The notes: generated from the letters alone by a model not told the origin. A DNA stretch of 64,000 bases from Diploptera punctata (GCA_030220185.1 JASPKZ010001601.1:1258938-1322937), one strand, 5' to 3'; positions 11,373 through 21,974 are shown, counted from the first letter of the stretch. Numbers and translations are program-made.

Positions 11373-11630
11373 TAAAGGTAAAGTGATCCCACTACAGGCC
11401 TCAGGAGGCCCTTGGGGCACACGATGTCGGCCCTGCGTTACAGCCGCCTTGACCCACAGAATAAGCGTCTCGTACTCATTTCCGTTAGAGGCTGAGTCGA
11501 CCACAGGGCCATAGTGCCGCCAGAAGGTTTGGGTCAGTTTAAAAATCGTGACCCCACCGCGACTTGAACGCTCGACCTTCCGGTTTGTAGCGGACTGCCT
11601 TAACCATTAGGCTACGGCGTGCCCCCGTTG
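11373..11630 (-). repeat. SINE-4 copy
   Basis: On the minus strand it begins GGGGGCACGCCGTAGCCTAA, with B-box-like GTTCAAGTCGC, and ends in a TTTACCTTTA tail. ATAACAGG flanks it (11365-11372 and 11631-11638). The second copy at 45926-46223 is on the plus strand. Confidence 0.82.
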
Positions 11631-11639
11631 ATAACAGGA

Positions 11640-12519
11640 ACAGAGAGACAAATTAAGTATTAGCCTATAACGTCGATAATTTTTAAATTGTAAGGCTCAG
11701 TGGAAAAGTAAACTAACAACCATAGTATTGTAATAAAACTGTTCCGATGAGAATTTGTTTCAATGAGGTAAACAATCAGCTCTCGTCAAGGGATCATAAG
11801 TACATTACGATGCGAGGTTGGGAAGTGCTTTTTACAGAAGTGAGGAAATGTTTAAATACCGAGCGATAGCGAGGTTTTTAATTTTCGAGATTCTGTAAAA
11901 CACTTGACAAACGTGTGTTGTACATTATTTTTTGCGCGATGGTGTTTTGAAAATAATAAATAATACTAGAATAATATCTTTCTTGGAAATATTCGCGTTC
12001 ATTATAAACAATTGACTAACGTTAACAGCGTGGGCAATGTTTTTTAATTGAAACAACAGGAGGGCGTGAGACCAATTTAGTGATAAAATGGCAGCAAGTA
12101 CGTATTTATTGTTTTATATTGTTTCAAATAAAGTCCAGTTCATTTAAAATGCAGTGATTTGTTTCGTATAATATATATTAACACTACCTTTTGGGTATAG
12201 TTTTGTATATACATTGTAGGTAGTATATTTCCCATGCAACTTCAGGGAAATTGCTGAGATACATAGTACATCAGGTCATATATTTCCCGCACGAGGTTTG
12301 TAATATCTAATATTACAGTATAGTTATTTAGGTTGGAAACCCCGAAATGAAGGAAGTACAACTTTCAACCATGGTCGTCATTGCTGTAAGTTTGACAAAC
12401 GACGCAACTACCCGCCAAAAACAATTATTACTGAAGGTCGGTAATATGCAAGGACGCCGGTGATCAATCCTGTCGCAACATCATAGGAGAACGTGAAATT
12501 GTATGGACGACACGTGTGA
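11640..12519. other. No gene recognised
   Basis: AT-rich. The segment 11815-11960 resembles a patch at 46385-46510 in layout (a 'gaggtttttaattttc' / 'tattttttgcgcgatggtg' pair), possibly one more old repeat family. No open frame of note. Confidence 0.35.
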
Positions 12520-12639
12520 CATTAGAATTGTACCCTCCTTTGCAGATAAGTTAAGAGCCGTCATATAACAATTATATTAGAGTGAAAAAAAAGAAGATAA
12601 ATTGATGAGAGTGAGTCAAAGCAGTTTTTTTTCGAGCTA

Positions 12640-12767
12640 GATTTCATTTCTGACCCATACTGCCCGACATTCCATGAGAAAAAAATTCTTCCCCCACAGA
12701 GATTCGAACCAGCGTAAGTCGCGTAGTTCTGCGCCAAGACTTCTTGCCTTAACCACTCGGCTACGGC
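12640..12767 (-). repeat. Truncated SINE-3 head within the Helitron-like element
   Basis: Only the tRNA-like head and the first part of the body are present, ending in the Helitron sequence TGGGTCAGAAATGAAATCTA. The same truncation point occurs at 58165-58310, so the SINE piece travelled inside the Helitron family rather than inserting twice. Confidence 0.85.
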
Positions 12768-12774
12768 GCGAGAG

Positions 12775-15700
12775 TCTTGGTACCAATGAAAGACAAAAAT
12801 GGTTATTGTGAGTTATCCGTAAGAGATAAGGGACTCTTGGCATCAATGAAAGACAGAAATGGTTATTGTGAGTTATCCGTAAGAGATAAAGGGCTCTTGG
12901 TATTAATGAAAGACAAAAATGGTTATTGTGAGTTATCCGTAAGAGATAAGGGACTCTTGGTATCAATGAAAGACAAAAATAGTTATTGTGAGTTATCCGT
13001 AAGAGATAAGGGGCTCTTGGTATAAACGAAAGACAAAAATGGTTATTGTGAGTTATCCGTAAGAGATAAGGGGCTCTTGGTATCAATGAAAGACAAAAAT
13101 AGTTATTGTGAGTTATCCGTAAGAGATAAGGGACTCTTGGCATCAATGAAAGACAAAAATAGTTATTGTGAGTTATCCGTAAGAGATAAGGGGCTCTTGG
13201 TATCATTGAAAGACAAAAATGGTTATTGTGAGTTATCCGTAAGAGATAAGGGACTCTTGGTATCAATGAAAGACAAAAATGGTTATTGTGAGTTATCCGT
13301 AAGAGATAAGGGACTCTTGGTGTCAATGAAAGACAAAAATGGTTATTGTGAGTTATCCGTAAGAGATAAGGGACTCTTGGCATCAATGAAAGACAGAAAT
13401 GGTTATTGTGAGTTATCCGTAAGAGATAAGGGACTCTTGGTGTCAATGAAAGACAAAAATGGTTATTGTGAGTTATCCGTAAGAGATAAAGGGCTCTTGG
13501 TATTAATGAAAGACAAAAATGGTTATTGTGAGTTATCCGTAAGAGATAAGGGACTCTTGGTATCAATGAAAGACAAAAATAGTTATTGTGAGTTATCCGT
13601 AAGAGATAAGGGGCTCTTGGTATAAATGAAAGACAAAAATGGTTATTGTGAGTTATCCGTAAGAGATAAGGGGCTCTTGGTATCAATGAAATACAAAAAT
13701 AGTTATTGTGAGTTATCCGTAAGAGATAAGGGGTCTTGGTATCAATGAAAGACAAAAATGGTTATTGTGAGTTATCCGTAAGAGATAAGGGACCCTTGGT
13801 ATCAATGAAAGACAAAAATAGTTATTGTGAGTTATCCGTAAGAGATAAGGGGCTCTTGGTATCATTGAAAGACAAAAATGGTTATTGTGAGTTATCCGTA
13901 AGAGATAAGGGGCTCTTGGTATCAATGAAAGACAAAAATGGTTATTGTGAGTTATCCGTAAGAGATAAGGGACTCTTGGTGTCAATGAAAGACAAAAATG
14001 GTTATTGTGAGTTATCCGTAAGAGATAAGGGACTCTTGGCATCAATGAAAGACAGAAATGGTTATTGTGAGTTATCCGTAAGAGATAAGGGACTCTTGGC
14101 ATCAATGAAAGACAAAATAGTTATTGTGAGTTATCCGTAAGAGAAAAGGGGCTCTTGGTATCAATGAAAGACAAAAATGGTTACTGTGAGTTATCCGTAA
14201 GAGATAAGGGGCTCTTGGTGTCAATGAAAGACAAAATTGGTTATTGTGAGTTATCCGTAAGAGATAAGGGGCTCTTGGTATCAATGAAAGACAAAATTGG
14301 TTATTGTGAGTTATCCGTAAGAGATAAGGGGCTCTTGGTGTCAATGAAAGAAAAAAATGGTTATTGTGAGTTATCCGTAAGAGATAAGGGACTCTTGGTA
14401 TCAATGAAAGACAAAAAATAGTTATTGTGAGTTATCCGTAAGAGAAATGGGATTCTTGGTGTCAATTAAAGACAAAAATGGTTATTGTGAGTTATCCGTA
14501 AGAGATAAGGGACTCTTGGTGTCATTGAAAGACAAAAATGGTTATTGTGAGTTATCCTTAAGAGATAAGGGACTCTTGGTATCAAAGAAAGACAAAAAAT
14601 AGTTATTGTGAGTTATCCGTAAGAGAAAAGGGATTCTTGGTGTCAATGAAAGACAAAAATGGTTATTGTGAGTTATCCGTAAGAGATAAGGGACTCTTGG
14701 TGTCAATGAAAGACAAAAATGGTTATTGTGAGTTATCCATAAGAGATAAGGGACTCTTGGTGTCAATGAAAGACAAGAATAGTTATTGTGAGTTATCCGT
14801 AAGAGATAAGGGACTCTTGGTATCAATGAAAGACAAAAAATAGTTATTGTGAGTTATCCGTAAGAGAAAAGGGATTCTTGGTGTCAATGAAAGACAAAAA
14901 TGGTTATTGTGAGTTATCCGTAAGAGATAAGGGACTCTTGGTGTCAATGAAAGACAAAAATGGTTATTGTGAGTTATCCATAAGAGATAAGGGACTCTTG
15001 GTGTCAATGAAAGACAAAAATGGTTATTGTGAGTTATCCGTAAGAGAAAAGGGACTCTTGGTGTCAATGAAAGACAAAAATGGTTTTTGTGAGTTATCCG
15101 TAAGAGATAAGGGACTCTTGGTATCAATGAAAGACAAAAATGGTTATTGTGAGTTATCCGTAAGAGATAAGGGACTCTTGGTGTCAATGAAAAACAAAAA
15201 TGGTATTTGTGAGTTATCCGTAAGAGATAGGGGACTCTTGGTGTCAATGAAAGACAAAAATGTTTATTGTGAGTTATCCGTAAGAGATAAGGGACTCTTT
15301 GTGTCAATGAAAGACCAAAATGGTTATTGTGAGTTATCCGTAAGAGATAAGGGACTCTTGGTGTCAATGAAAGACAAAAATGGTTATTGTGAGTTATCCG
15401 TAAGAGATAAGGGACTCTTGGCATCAATGAAAGACAGAAATGGTTATTGTGAGTTATCCGTAAGAGATAAGGGACTCTTGGCATCAATGAAAGACAAAAA
15501 TAGTTATTGTGAGTTATCCGTAAGAGATAAGGGGCTCTTGGTATCAATGAAAGACAAAAATGGTTATTGTGAGTTATCCGTAAGAGATAAGGGACTCTTG
15601 GTATCAATGAATGACAAAAATAGTTATTGTGAGTTATCCGTAAGAGATAAGGGACTCTTGGTATCAATGAAAGACAAAATGGTTATTGTGAGTTATCCGT

Positions 15701-16610
15701 AAGAGATAAGGGACTCTTGGTATCAATGAAGGACAAGAATGGTTATTGTGAGTTATCCGTAAGAGATAAGGGACTCTTGGTATCAATGAAGGACAAAAAT
15801 GGTTATTGTGAGTTATCCGTAAGAGATAAGGGATTCTTGGTGTCAATGAAAGACAAAAATGGTTATTGTGAGTTATCCGTAAGAGATAAGGGACTCTTGG
15901 TGTCAATGAAAGACAAAAATTGTTATTGTGATTTATCCGTAAGAGATAAGGGACTCTTGGTGTCAATGAAAGACAAAAATGGTTATTGTGAGTTATCCGT
16001 AAAAGATAAGGGACTCTTGGTGTCAATGAAAGACAAAAATGGTTATTGTGAGTTATCCGTAAGAGATAAGGGACTCTTGGTGTCAATGAAAGACAAAAAT
16101 GGTTATTGTGAGTTATCCGTAAAAGATAAGGGACTCTTGGTGTCAATGAAAGACAAAAATGGTTATTGTGAGTTATCCGTAAGAGATAAGGGACTCTTGG
16201 TATCAATGAAAGACAAAAATGGTTATTGTGAGTTATCCGTAAGAGATAAGGGACTCTTGGTGTCAATGAAAAACAAAAATGGTTATTGTGAGTTATCCGT
16301 AAAAGATAAGGGACTCTTGGTGTCAATGAAAGACAAAAATGGTTATTGTGAGTTATCCGTAAGAGATAAGGGACTCTTGGTGTCAATGAAAGACAAAAAT
16401 GGTTTTTGTGAGTTATCCGTAAGAGATAAGGGACTCTTGGTGTCGATGAAAGACAAAAATGGTTATTGTGAGTTATCCGTAAGAGATAAGGGACTCTTGG
16501 TATCAATGAAAGACAAAAAATAGTTATTGTGAGTTTTCCGTAAGAGATAAGGGACTCTTTGTGTCAATGAAAGACTAAAATGGTTATTGTGAGTTATCCG
16601 TAAGAGATAA
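12775..16610 (+). repeat. 60-bp satellite array, about 64 units
   Basis: Head-to-tail units of 60 bp; consensus segments are TCAATGAAAGACAAAAATGG, TTATTGTGAGTTATCCGTAA and GAGATAAGGGACTCTTGG. Units differ at a few fixed positions (TATC/TGTC/CATC, GGTT/AGTT, GGGACTC/GGGGCTC), and variant strings recur 9-11 units apart, indicating block duplication. The unit is 20 codons with no stop in one frame of each strand. This creates long 20-residue-repeat reading frames (plus: MKDKNGYCELSVRDKGLLVS; minus: PRVPYLLRITHNNHFCLSLI). Single-base indels (near 13733, 14118, 14417, 14600, 14838, 15680 and 16518) break these frames, and no start, promoter or domain supports translation. Confidence 0.97.
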
Positions 16611-16811
16611 ACATATGCTGTCGCGGACTTTTTGTAGACCTTTTTGAGATAGTCAATTCTGTGTACATTAATTTTGTGTATTTCTTATGGTTTAGGCAGC
16701 GTAAGGCATTTAAGCGTCCAAAGAGCTACTTTTTTCCCGTTTTCCACTACAAAGGGCGATTTTTAAGGGCGTAGGAGTTGAATATCACAACTATCTTATA
16801 GCCTATGTTTA

Positions 16812-17032
16812 AGTCTAATTTCTGATTATACTATTCAACTGTTTGTGTGTGAAACCAAGATAAAAGACAGTCAGAAGTATAATTTCTCATTATATCATTC
16901 AACTGTTTGTGTGTGGAACCAAGAGAAAAGGCAGTCAGATGTCTAACTTCTCATTGTACTATTCAACTGTTTCTGTGTGAAACCAAGATAGAAGGCAGTC
17001 AGAAGTATAACTTCTCATTGTACTATGTTGTA
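16812..17032 (+). repeat. 64-bp tandem repeat, about 3.4 copies
   Basis: ATTCAACTGTTTGTGTG recurs at 16833, 16897 and 16961 with AACCAAGATAAAAGACAGTC between. It starts exactly where similarity to the sister Helitron ends, so it may belong to that element or to the insertion site. Confidence 0.85.
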
Positions 17033-17545
17033 ATCTTACGTTTTACTACATGAAAATCCTAGCCCTAGATGATGATGATAGTTGAAGTGTATGGCACATT
17101 TACATAAACTGTCTATATCTAATTTGAATGTTCATTTTATGTTTTTAAGCAGTTAGAACAGTGAATAAAATTTAACCATATACAAATACGTGCTCTATAC
17201 CTGTCGCATCGTTCATATTTTACCGCAGCTTTCAGAGAATTAATCCACTACGCAATATACATTATTGTTTGTACAAGAAACACTCTAAATATTATATTGA
17301 GGGCTCTGGTAGCTTCAAGCTTTTATAACATAGCGGGTGTAAGCATATGTATACATGGGACTTACTCCCTGCACAAACTCCCACATGAAGCCTGACAGTG
17401 AATTAAACATTATATCACGTAAATACATATTGTCTTCTGTGATACAAAACAGGAAAAAAGTAACAAACTCAATTCACCAGATCTTTCATTAAGTGCTTAT
17501 AGACATTCCTCAAACGGAATGTTAAATTATGTCAAAATTAATATA
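17033..17545. other. No feature recognised
   Basis: AT-rich spacer between the tandem repeat and a mariner-like element. Confidence 0.4.
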
Positions 17546-18275
17546 CAGGGTGTTGCAAAAACATCGACAACGGAGGTGAGGCAGTATATTGAGATATGTT
17601 GATAATTTTTTAACAAGGTACCCATGTCCGGAAATGATGCGTTTTCACACTATGAGTAGCTAACTTCTCAAGAGTTCCGTTAGTTGGATTTTAAGACTTA
17701 ATACTTGACAACACTGTCACAGTCACATCAAGTTTTCAAAATATCCACCTCCCATCTCATTGCAGAACTTACATCGGCGGTGTAGTGATTGGCGTTCACG
17801 TTCAAATATGTCTGGCTTCGTTTGAATTATTTCTGCAGTAGCGTGGATTCGGGTTGTAAGATCCATACGTGACTCTACTGGAGTCTGATAAACGGACTGT
17901 TTCATGTCGCCAAATAAAAAATAGTCGAGAGGGTTAAGATCAGGTGATCTCGGAGGTCATGGGACTGGTCCTCCTGGACTTGAAAATATGGTATCCAAAT
18001 GTCTCCTCACATTGGCATCGAAGTGAGCTGGAGCTCCGTCATGTTGCAGCCACATTCCGTTGCGAAGCCACGTATCACAGGTCCCGTACCTGTGAGGTGT
18101 TGTCAAGTAATGAGTCTTCAAATCCTTGGAACTAACACTGATCTTGAGACATAATTAGTTAGTCATAGTGTGAAAACGCATCATTTCCGGACATGTGTAC
18201 CTTATTAAAAATGTTCAATATATCTCAATATACTACCCCACCTCCGTTGTCGGCCTTTTTTTTTGCAACACTCTG
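17546..18275. mobile_element. mariner-like element, internally deleted
   Basis: Inverted ends begin CAGGGTGTTGCAAAAA at the left and, reverse-complemented, CAGAGTGTTGCAAAAA at the right. Similarity extends inward for about 50 bp (GACAACGGAGGTG). TA borders both ends (17544-17545 and 18276-18277). At 730 bp it is far shorter than an intact mariner (about 1.3 kb, family knowledge). The 5' part of the transposase is missing. Confidence 0.88.
17723..18110 (-). pseudogene. mariner-type transposase, C-terminal part
   Basis: Minus-strand reading is nearly continuous from LTTPHRYGTCDTWLRNG through LQHDGAPAHF to RSPDLNPLDYFLFGDMKQ and FENLM at the C-terminus. LQHDGAPAHF contains the second catalytic Asp of the DD(D/E) triad and RSPDLNPLDY the third. 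One in-frame TGA (17957-17959) stands where related proteins have Trp, just before PPRSPDL. Otherwise the frame is remarkably clean, suggesting a fairly recent loss. The first catalytic Asp and the DNA-binding domain are deleted. Confidence 0.85.
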
Positions 18276-18371
18276 TATATCCTACAATCATTATAATTGT
18301 TTAAACCATGGTTTCGTAATAGGCAAACATTTGAACTCGAAAGTTTATGAATTTATCCAGGCTAAGGCCGA

Positions 18372-18461
18372 TTAATCGGCAGCGGTTGTCTGGTAGTTAC
18401 GTTCCTTGCCTCTAGTCCTGAGGGTCGCGGATTCAAACCCGACCTTCATCCATCAAAGTAA
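18372..18461 (+). repeat. SINE-2 head, left part of a split copy
   Basis: TAATCGGCAGCGGTTGTCTG and B-box GATTCAAACCC match the SINE-2 head. The element is interrupted at 18462 by a mariner-like element and resumes at 19197. Confidence 0.75.
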
Positions 18462-18463
18462 TA

Positions 18464-18958
18464 CAGGGTTCTTCATTTATAACCTAACGTACGCACGGCG
18501 TTTTGCCTGTGCATGGTTGGGTGTACCATAGCCTGCTTTGCTCCTACACAAACTCCGCGCGTGAAGCATGTATAAAAATCTTAATTTATAGAAGATGCTG
18601 GAAATGTCGTCCACCATCAGCTAAACAGGCATTATATCGTGACACAATGGACACGTGCACACTTATAAGGTTTTAGTTTTAATAGTTTAGTTACTCTATG
18701 TGTAAAAGAGTCTGAAATGTCCACCTGTTGTGCTAAGATTTTGTTGGTGTGCATTCACAAGTTGCACTTATTTCGCCTAACGTTTCCTCTATTAAAACTG
18801 TACGTTTACGCTTTCGATTTTTGTTTAACACAGAATCAGTGGTTACGAATTTCTTCAGAATCTCGTGAATTGAAAATCTGGAAGAAAACACTTCACCAAG
18901 GAATTTTTTAATATACTCTGTGCAACACGGCTTGTTGATTCACAACGAAAACAACTTT

Positions 18959-19036
<78 letters not shown>

Positions 19037-19194
19037 CGTTTATCTAGATTCAATCGCCTAGACGATACAGTACTGCCGAGTACCGCTGCTAGCAGATGCG
19101 CGCGCTCAAAGGCATCCGGTAGTGGGGGAATCTAGAAAGAGCTCTGGAGAGGCGAAGCGTCGTGTGCCCGTTAGGTTATAAATGAAGAACCCTG
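18464..19194. mobile_element. mariner-like element with perfect 26-bp inverted ends
   Basis: The first 26 bp (CAGGGTTCTTCATTTATA...) are exactly repeated inverted at 19169-19194, with TA at both borders. Inside, the minus strand keeps shreds of the transposase helix-turn-helix region: KRKRTVLIEETLGEI near 18800 and LLKLKPYKCARVH near 18670. A (CA)n microsatellite at 18960-19034 replaces much of the interior. A left-end-only copy lies at 42768-42909. It is non-autonomous. Confidence 0.88.
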
Positions 19195-19196
19195 TA

Positions 19197-19300
19197 TCTT
19201 AGTTGCGTACTGGATGTCTCATTGAGGCGTTGCGCTAACCACATGTCACTCTTGACATCTATAGGTAAATAAGCATAACTAAATTAGCGTGGTTAAGAAA
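19197..19300 (+). repeat. SINE-2, right part of the split copy
   Basis: GATGTCTCATTGAGGCG, GACATCTATAGG and TAAATTAGCGTGGTT match the corresponding SINE-2 body in order. This makes the mariner insertion at 18464-19194 younger than this SINE. Confidence 0.6.
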
Positions 19301-19480
19301 CTCCCGCCAGGGATCAGCCATATCCCCAAGCGCAACCTATAGGGTACACACAAGGCCTAATTTGTTTCTGTTTTTTAGGAAATTTAATTAGATCGATGCG
19401 TTTTGATTTGGAGAGAAAATAAAAAAATCAGATTTGAAGAAAAAATAAAATAGATTTATGGCATATTAAAGTATTTAAGG

Positions 19481-19813
19481 TCCACCGCTGTAGACTCGAG
19501 GTAGCGTGCTGCCTTGTCACGCAGCGGGCCCGGGTTCGATCCCCGGTCGGGGCAGTTTTTCTGGGTGAGGTTTTTATCGGGGTTTTTCCTCACCTGTAAG
19601 ACAAATGTCAGGAAAACTTTAAGGCCCAAACGGTCCCCGAAATCATATGGCCATCATCATCATCATCATCATTATCATCATCATCCTTCACCGGTGTGGA
19701 AAGCAACGGGAAGCTACCACACCTGCAATTCCCTAGTAAAGCTGCAAGCATAGCATGAAGATGCTATGACTGCAATGAAGGACCTGTCGTCGGCAGAATT
19801 ACTATGGATGGAT
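19481..19813 (+). repeat. SINE-1 copy, full length
   Basis: The head contains a textbook GGTTCGATCC B-box and TCGAGGTAGCGTGCTGCC. An (ATC)n tract at 19655-19685 and the ACTATGGATGGATAA end follow. The 79-codon frame at 19514 is part of this non-coding repeat. Confidence 0.92.
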
Positions 19814-19945
19814 AATAATGTTAGATAATAATAATTTTTAAAAATATATAATTATATTCGTGCCTAGACACTAAAAATATCGTAAGCAATTAAATTTTCA
19901 TGGGATTCCGGTTTATGACAATCAATTAAACTAAGAATTAAAAAA

Positions 19946-20421
19946 ATAATAGTTTATAAAAACTAAAACAACACACTTTATTAAAAAACCGTACTAAAAA
20001 ATGAAAAATAATTTTAATTTCCAACACACTTGGGATGAAATTGAAGTGGCCAACAAAAAAAATCATTTCCAACACATCTAGAATAAAACTAGAGTTACCT
20101 ACAAAAAAAAAATATTAATTTTACCATCAAAAGCGTGGGGTGCTCTATATCAATTAATATATTTGATAATAAACAGATATTGGTAAAAGTAAAATCTCTA
20201 AGAAGAAAACTTAAAAACCATAAAAGGCACCCCACGGTTTTGATGGTATAATTATTTTTTTTTTGTAGATAACTCTAGTTTTATTCTAGATGTGTTTGAG
20301 ATGATTTTTTTGTTGACCACTTTAATTTTATCCGAAGCGTGTTGGAAATTAAAATTATTTTTCGTTTTTTAGTTCGGTTTTATAATAAAGCGTGTTGTTG
20401 TAGTTTTTTTAACTATTATTT
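19946..20421. mobile_element. Long foldback (MITE-like) element
   Basis: Two roughly 195-bp arms (19946-20143 and 20227-20421) are reverse complements with scattered mismatches, around an 83-bp loop. Matching words include CCAACACATCTAGAATAAAA / TTTTATTCTAGATGTGTTTG and CATCAAAAGCGTGGGGTGC / GCACCCCACGGTTTTGATG. No reading frame. The termini (AATAATAGTT) give no obvious target duplication, so the class is open. Confidence 0.8.
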
Positions 20422-21350
20422 ATTGTTCTGCATTTCTTTCGCAAATTGTTAATTTATGAGCGTATTTTTTTATTATGCCAGTTGTTCTACTAAGTTGCAA
20501 ACTCAGTAAAAATGAGATTCCATTACCGACATCTGCCGGGATAAATGGACACTGACATGTAGCTGGAAGTTTATTTGGTAAAAGATAACTTCTTACCTTC
20601 TCACAATGAAACGAACAAAGTCAGAAAGAAAAGGAATTTCATGTTCCGCTGACTCTGAATGGGATTTTGAAATGAAAATACGGATGTTTTGTTCATTGTC
20701 ACTGTTACCAACGTAACGAAGCGTTAGAGAGCAATCTTTGTTATTTGTGATAATGTCCGGAATAAGCTAACGTACAGTTGTGTCGCTTTGTCCTGCAATC
20801 CCACGGTATTAACTGCTGCTTCATTTCTGACCAGAATTCATATTAATAATTCATTTCCTTAATTACGATGTTAACTCTGTTTCTACATTTGTTGCTTTCT
20901 CTCTCCGTGCATTATATATTCTTGTGAACGAGGCAGGTTACATTATACACCTGATGAAAAACGTTTGATTCGGTTGAATGCAACGTCCTCTGACAGAAAG
21001 TATGGAAACGAAGTGTTTGAGAATGTATATTAGGACGTTAATGGAAGTTTATTGAAAAATGGAATTTGCATTTAAACATGCGTGGGACCATGTTTCGGAA
21101 AATATCACGGTATATAAAATAGGAGTCCGTTTTGTTCACCATAAATCCCGTAAGATTGCGCATAGGGACAGACGGCGCAATCGCTACCTGTATTTTCTTA
21201 ATAGGCCAATAAACGACCCTACTACAGCATATGACATGTTTAATGAACAATGAAAATTTACTTTGTGCTCTTTAGATTTGTACAATTTTTTCTATGAAAT
21301 TACTTTAGACTTGTAAAAATAAAATATATTCGTTAAAATATGGACGTATA
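20422..21350. other. No gene supported
   Basis: AT-rich. A 64-codon frame at 21059-21253 with no recognisable domain overlaps an equally long antisense frame. No splice or promoter evidence was found. Confidence 0.4.
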
Positions 21351-21351
21351 T

Positions 21352-21535
21352 TTATTTTTTTTTTACAAATGCCCCAGGTTGTCTTTCAACATTCCTGGTT
21401 TCTCTCGAGGCTTGGCGTACTTGTAACCCACTTCTCAGGTTGGGGCGCCTGGAAGGCGGGGTTACGTTGCCCCGGCGATATGATGGCTGCGCCAGGAGAG
21501 TCCTTAATCCTAAGCTTAATCTAAGATGAATATGA
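21352..21535. other. GC-richer unassigned block
   Basis: Begins with a T-run, then TGGTTTCTCTCGAGGCTTGG and GGGGTTACGTTGCCCCGG. It looks like the body of another short retroelement on the minus strand, but no second copy was found in the window. Confidence 0.3.
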
Positions 21536-21724
21536 ATGATGATGATTGCGATGGCCATATGATTTCGGGGACCGTTTGGGCCTTAAAGTTTTCCTGACAT
21601 TTGTCTTGCAGGTGAGAAAAAACCCCGATAAAAACCTCACAACAATAATTGTCCCGACCGGGGATCGAACCCAGGCCCGCTGCGTGACAAGGCAGCACGT
21701 TACCTCGAGACCACAGCGGTGGAC
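21536..21724 (-). repeat. SINE-1 copy, 3'-truncated
   Basis: The tRNA-like head (21655-21724) and the first half of the body are present. It stops at the microsatellite (GATGATGATTGCGATGGCC), losing the distal 130 bp. Confidence 0.9.
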
Positions 21725-21974
21725 ATAACGTATATTTATAGTAAATAATTTTAGTTGTTTTGGGTTTGTCATAGATAACGTAGCATGAAATTTTCGATCT
21801 TGTATATGTATGTTTTTGAAGGACATTTTATGCTCTGTCAATAACTGATATGAGTGGCTTCATGTTAGCACTGTTTGAAGTTGCGAAAATTTCAGAAAAC
21901 ACAGGAATTTGTCTGCAAGACGATTATTATTAAAGGAATTAATTATAGCTTACTGAAAAATATCATTAACTAAC

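Larger units (their letters stand above)
12520..16812 (-). mobile_element. Helitron-like element carrying the satellite array
   Basis: The outer sequences match, in reverse orientation, the compact element at 57793-58636. On one side are the GAGGGTACAATTCTAATG end, the (T)n/ACTCACTCTCATCAATTTAT stretch and a truncated SINE-3. On the other side are the AAAAGTCCGCGACAGCATAT segment and AAATCGCCCTTTGTAGTGGA, up to AACATAGGC. The difference is the 3.8-kb tandem array in the middle. The terminal TC and CTAG ends are not preserved here, so the Helitron assignment rests on the sister copy. Confidence 0.7.

Noticed and set aside
12637..16523. Long open frames on both strands (up to 372 codons) as repetitive proteins
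   Set aside because: They arise because the 60-bp unit is a multiple of three without stops. Frames are broken by random single-base indels and overlap each other on opposite strands.
12775..16610. CRISPR-like array
   Set aside because: Units are contiguous 60-mers with no variable spacers, in a eukaryotic transposon context.
18920..19135. Poly-(Thr-His) frame
   Set aside because: It is the translation of a (CA)n microsatellite inside a mariner-like element.
19481..19555. Functional tRNA-Asp gene
   Set aside because: The stems carry too many mismatches for a tRNA, and the sequence continues into a conserved SINE body present about ten times.
19514..19753. Protein-like frame MSRSGPGFDPRSGQFFWVRF, also at 43542 and in fragments elsewhere
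   Set aside because: It lies within SINE-1 and recurs only because the SINE recurs. It starts in the tRNA-like head.
21059..21253. 64-codon frame as a gene exon
   Set aside because: No domain, splice signal or conservation evidence, and an equal-length antisense frame overlaps it.
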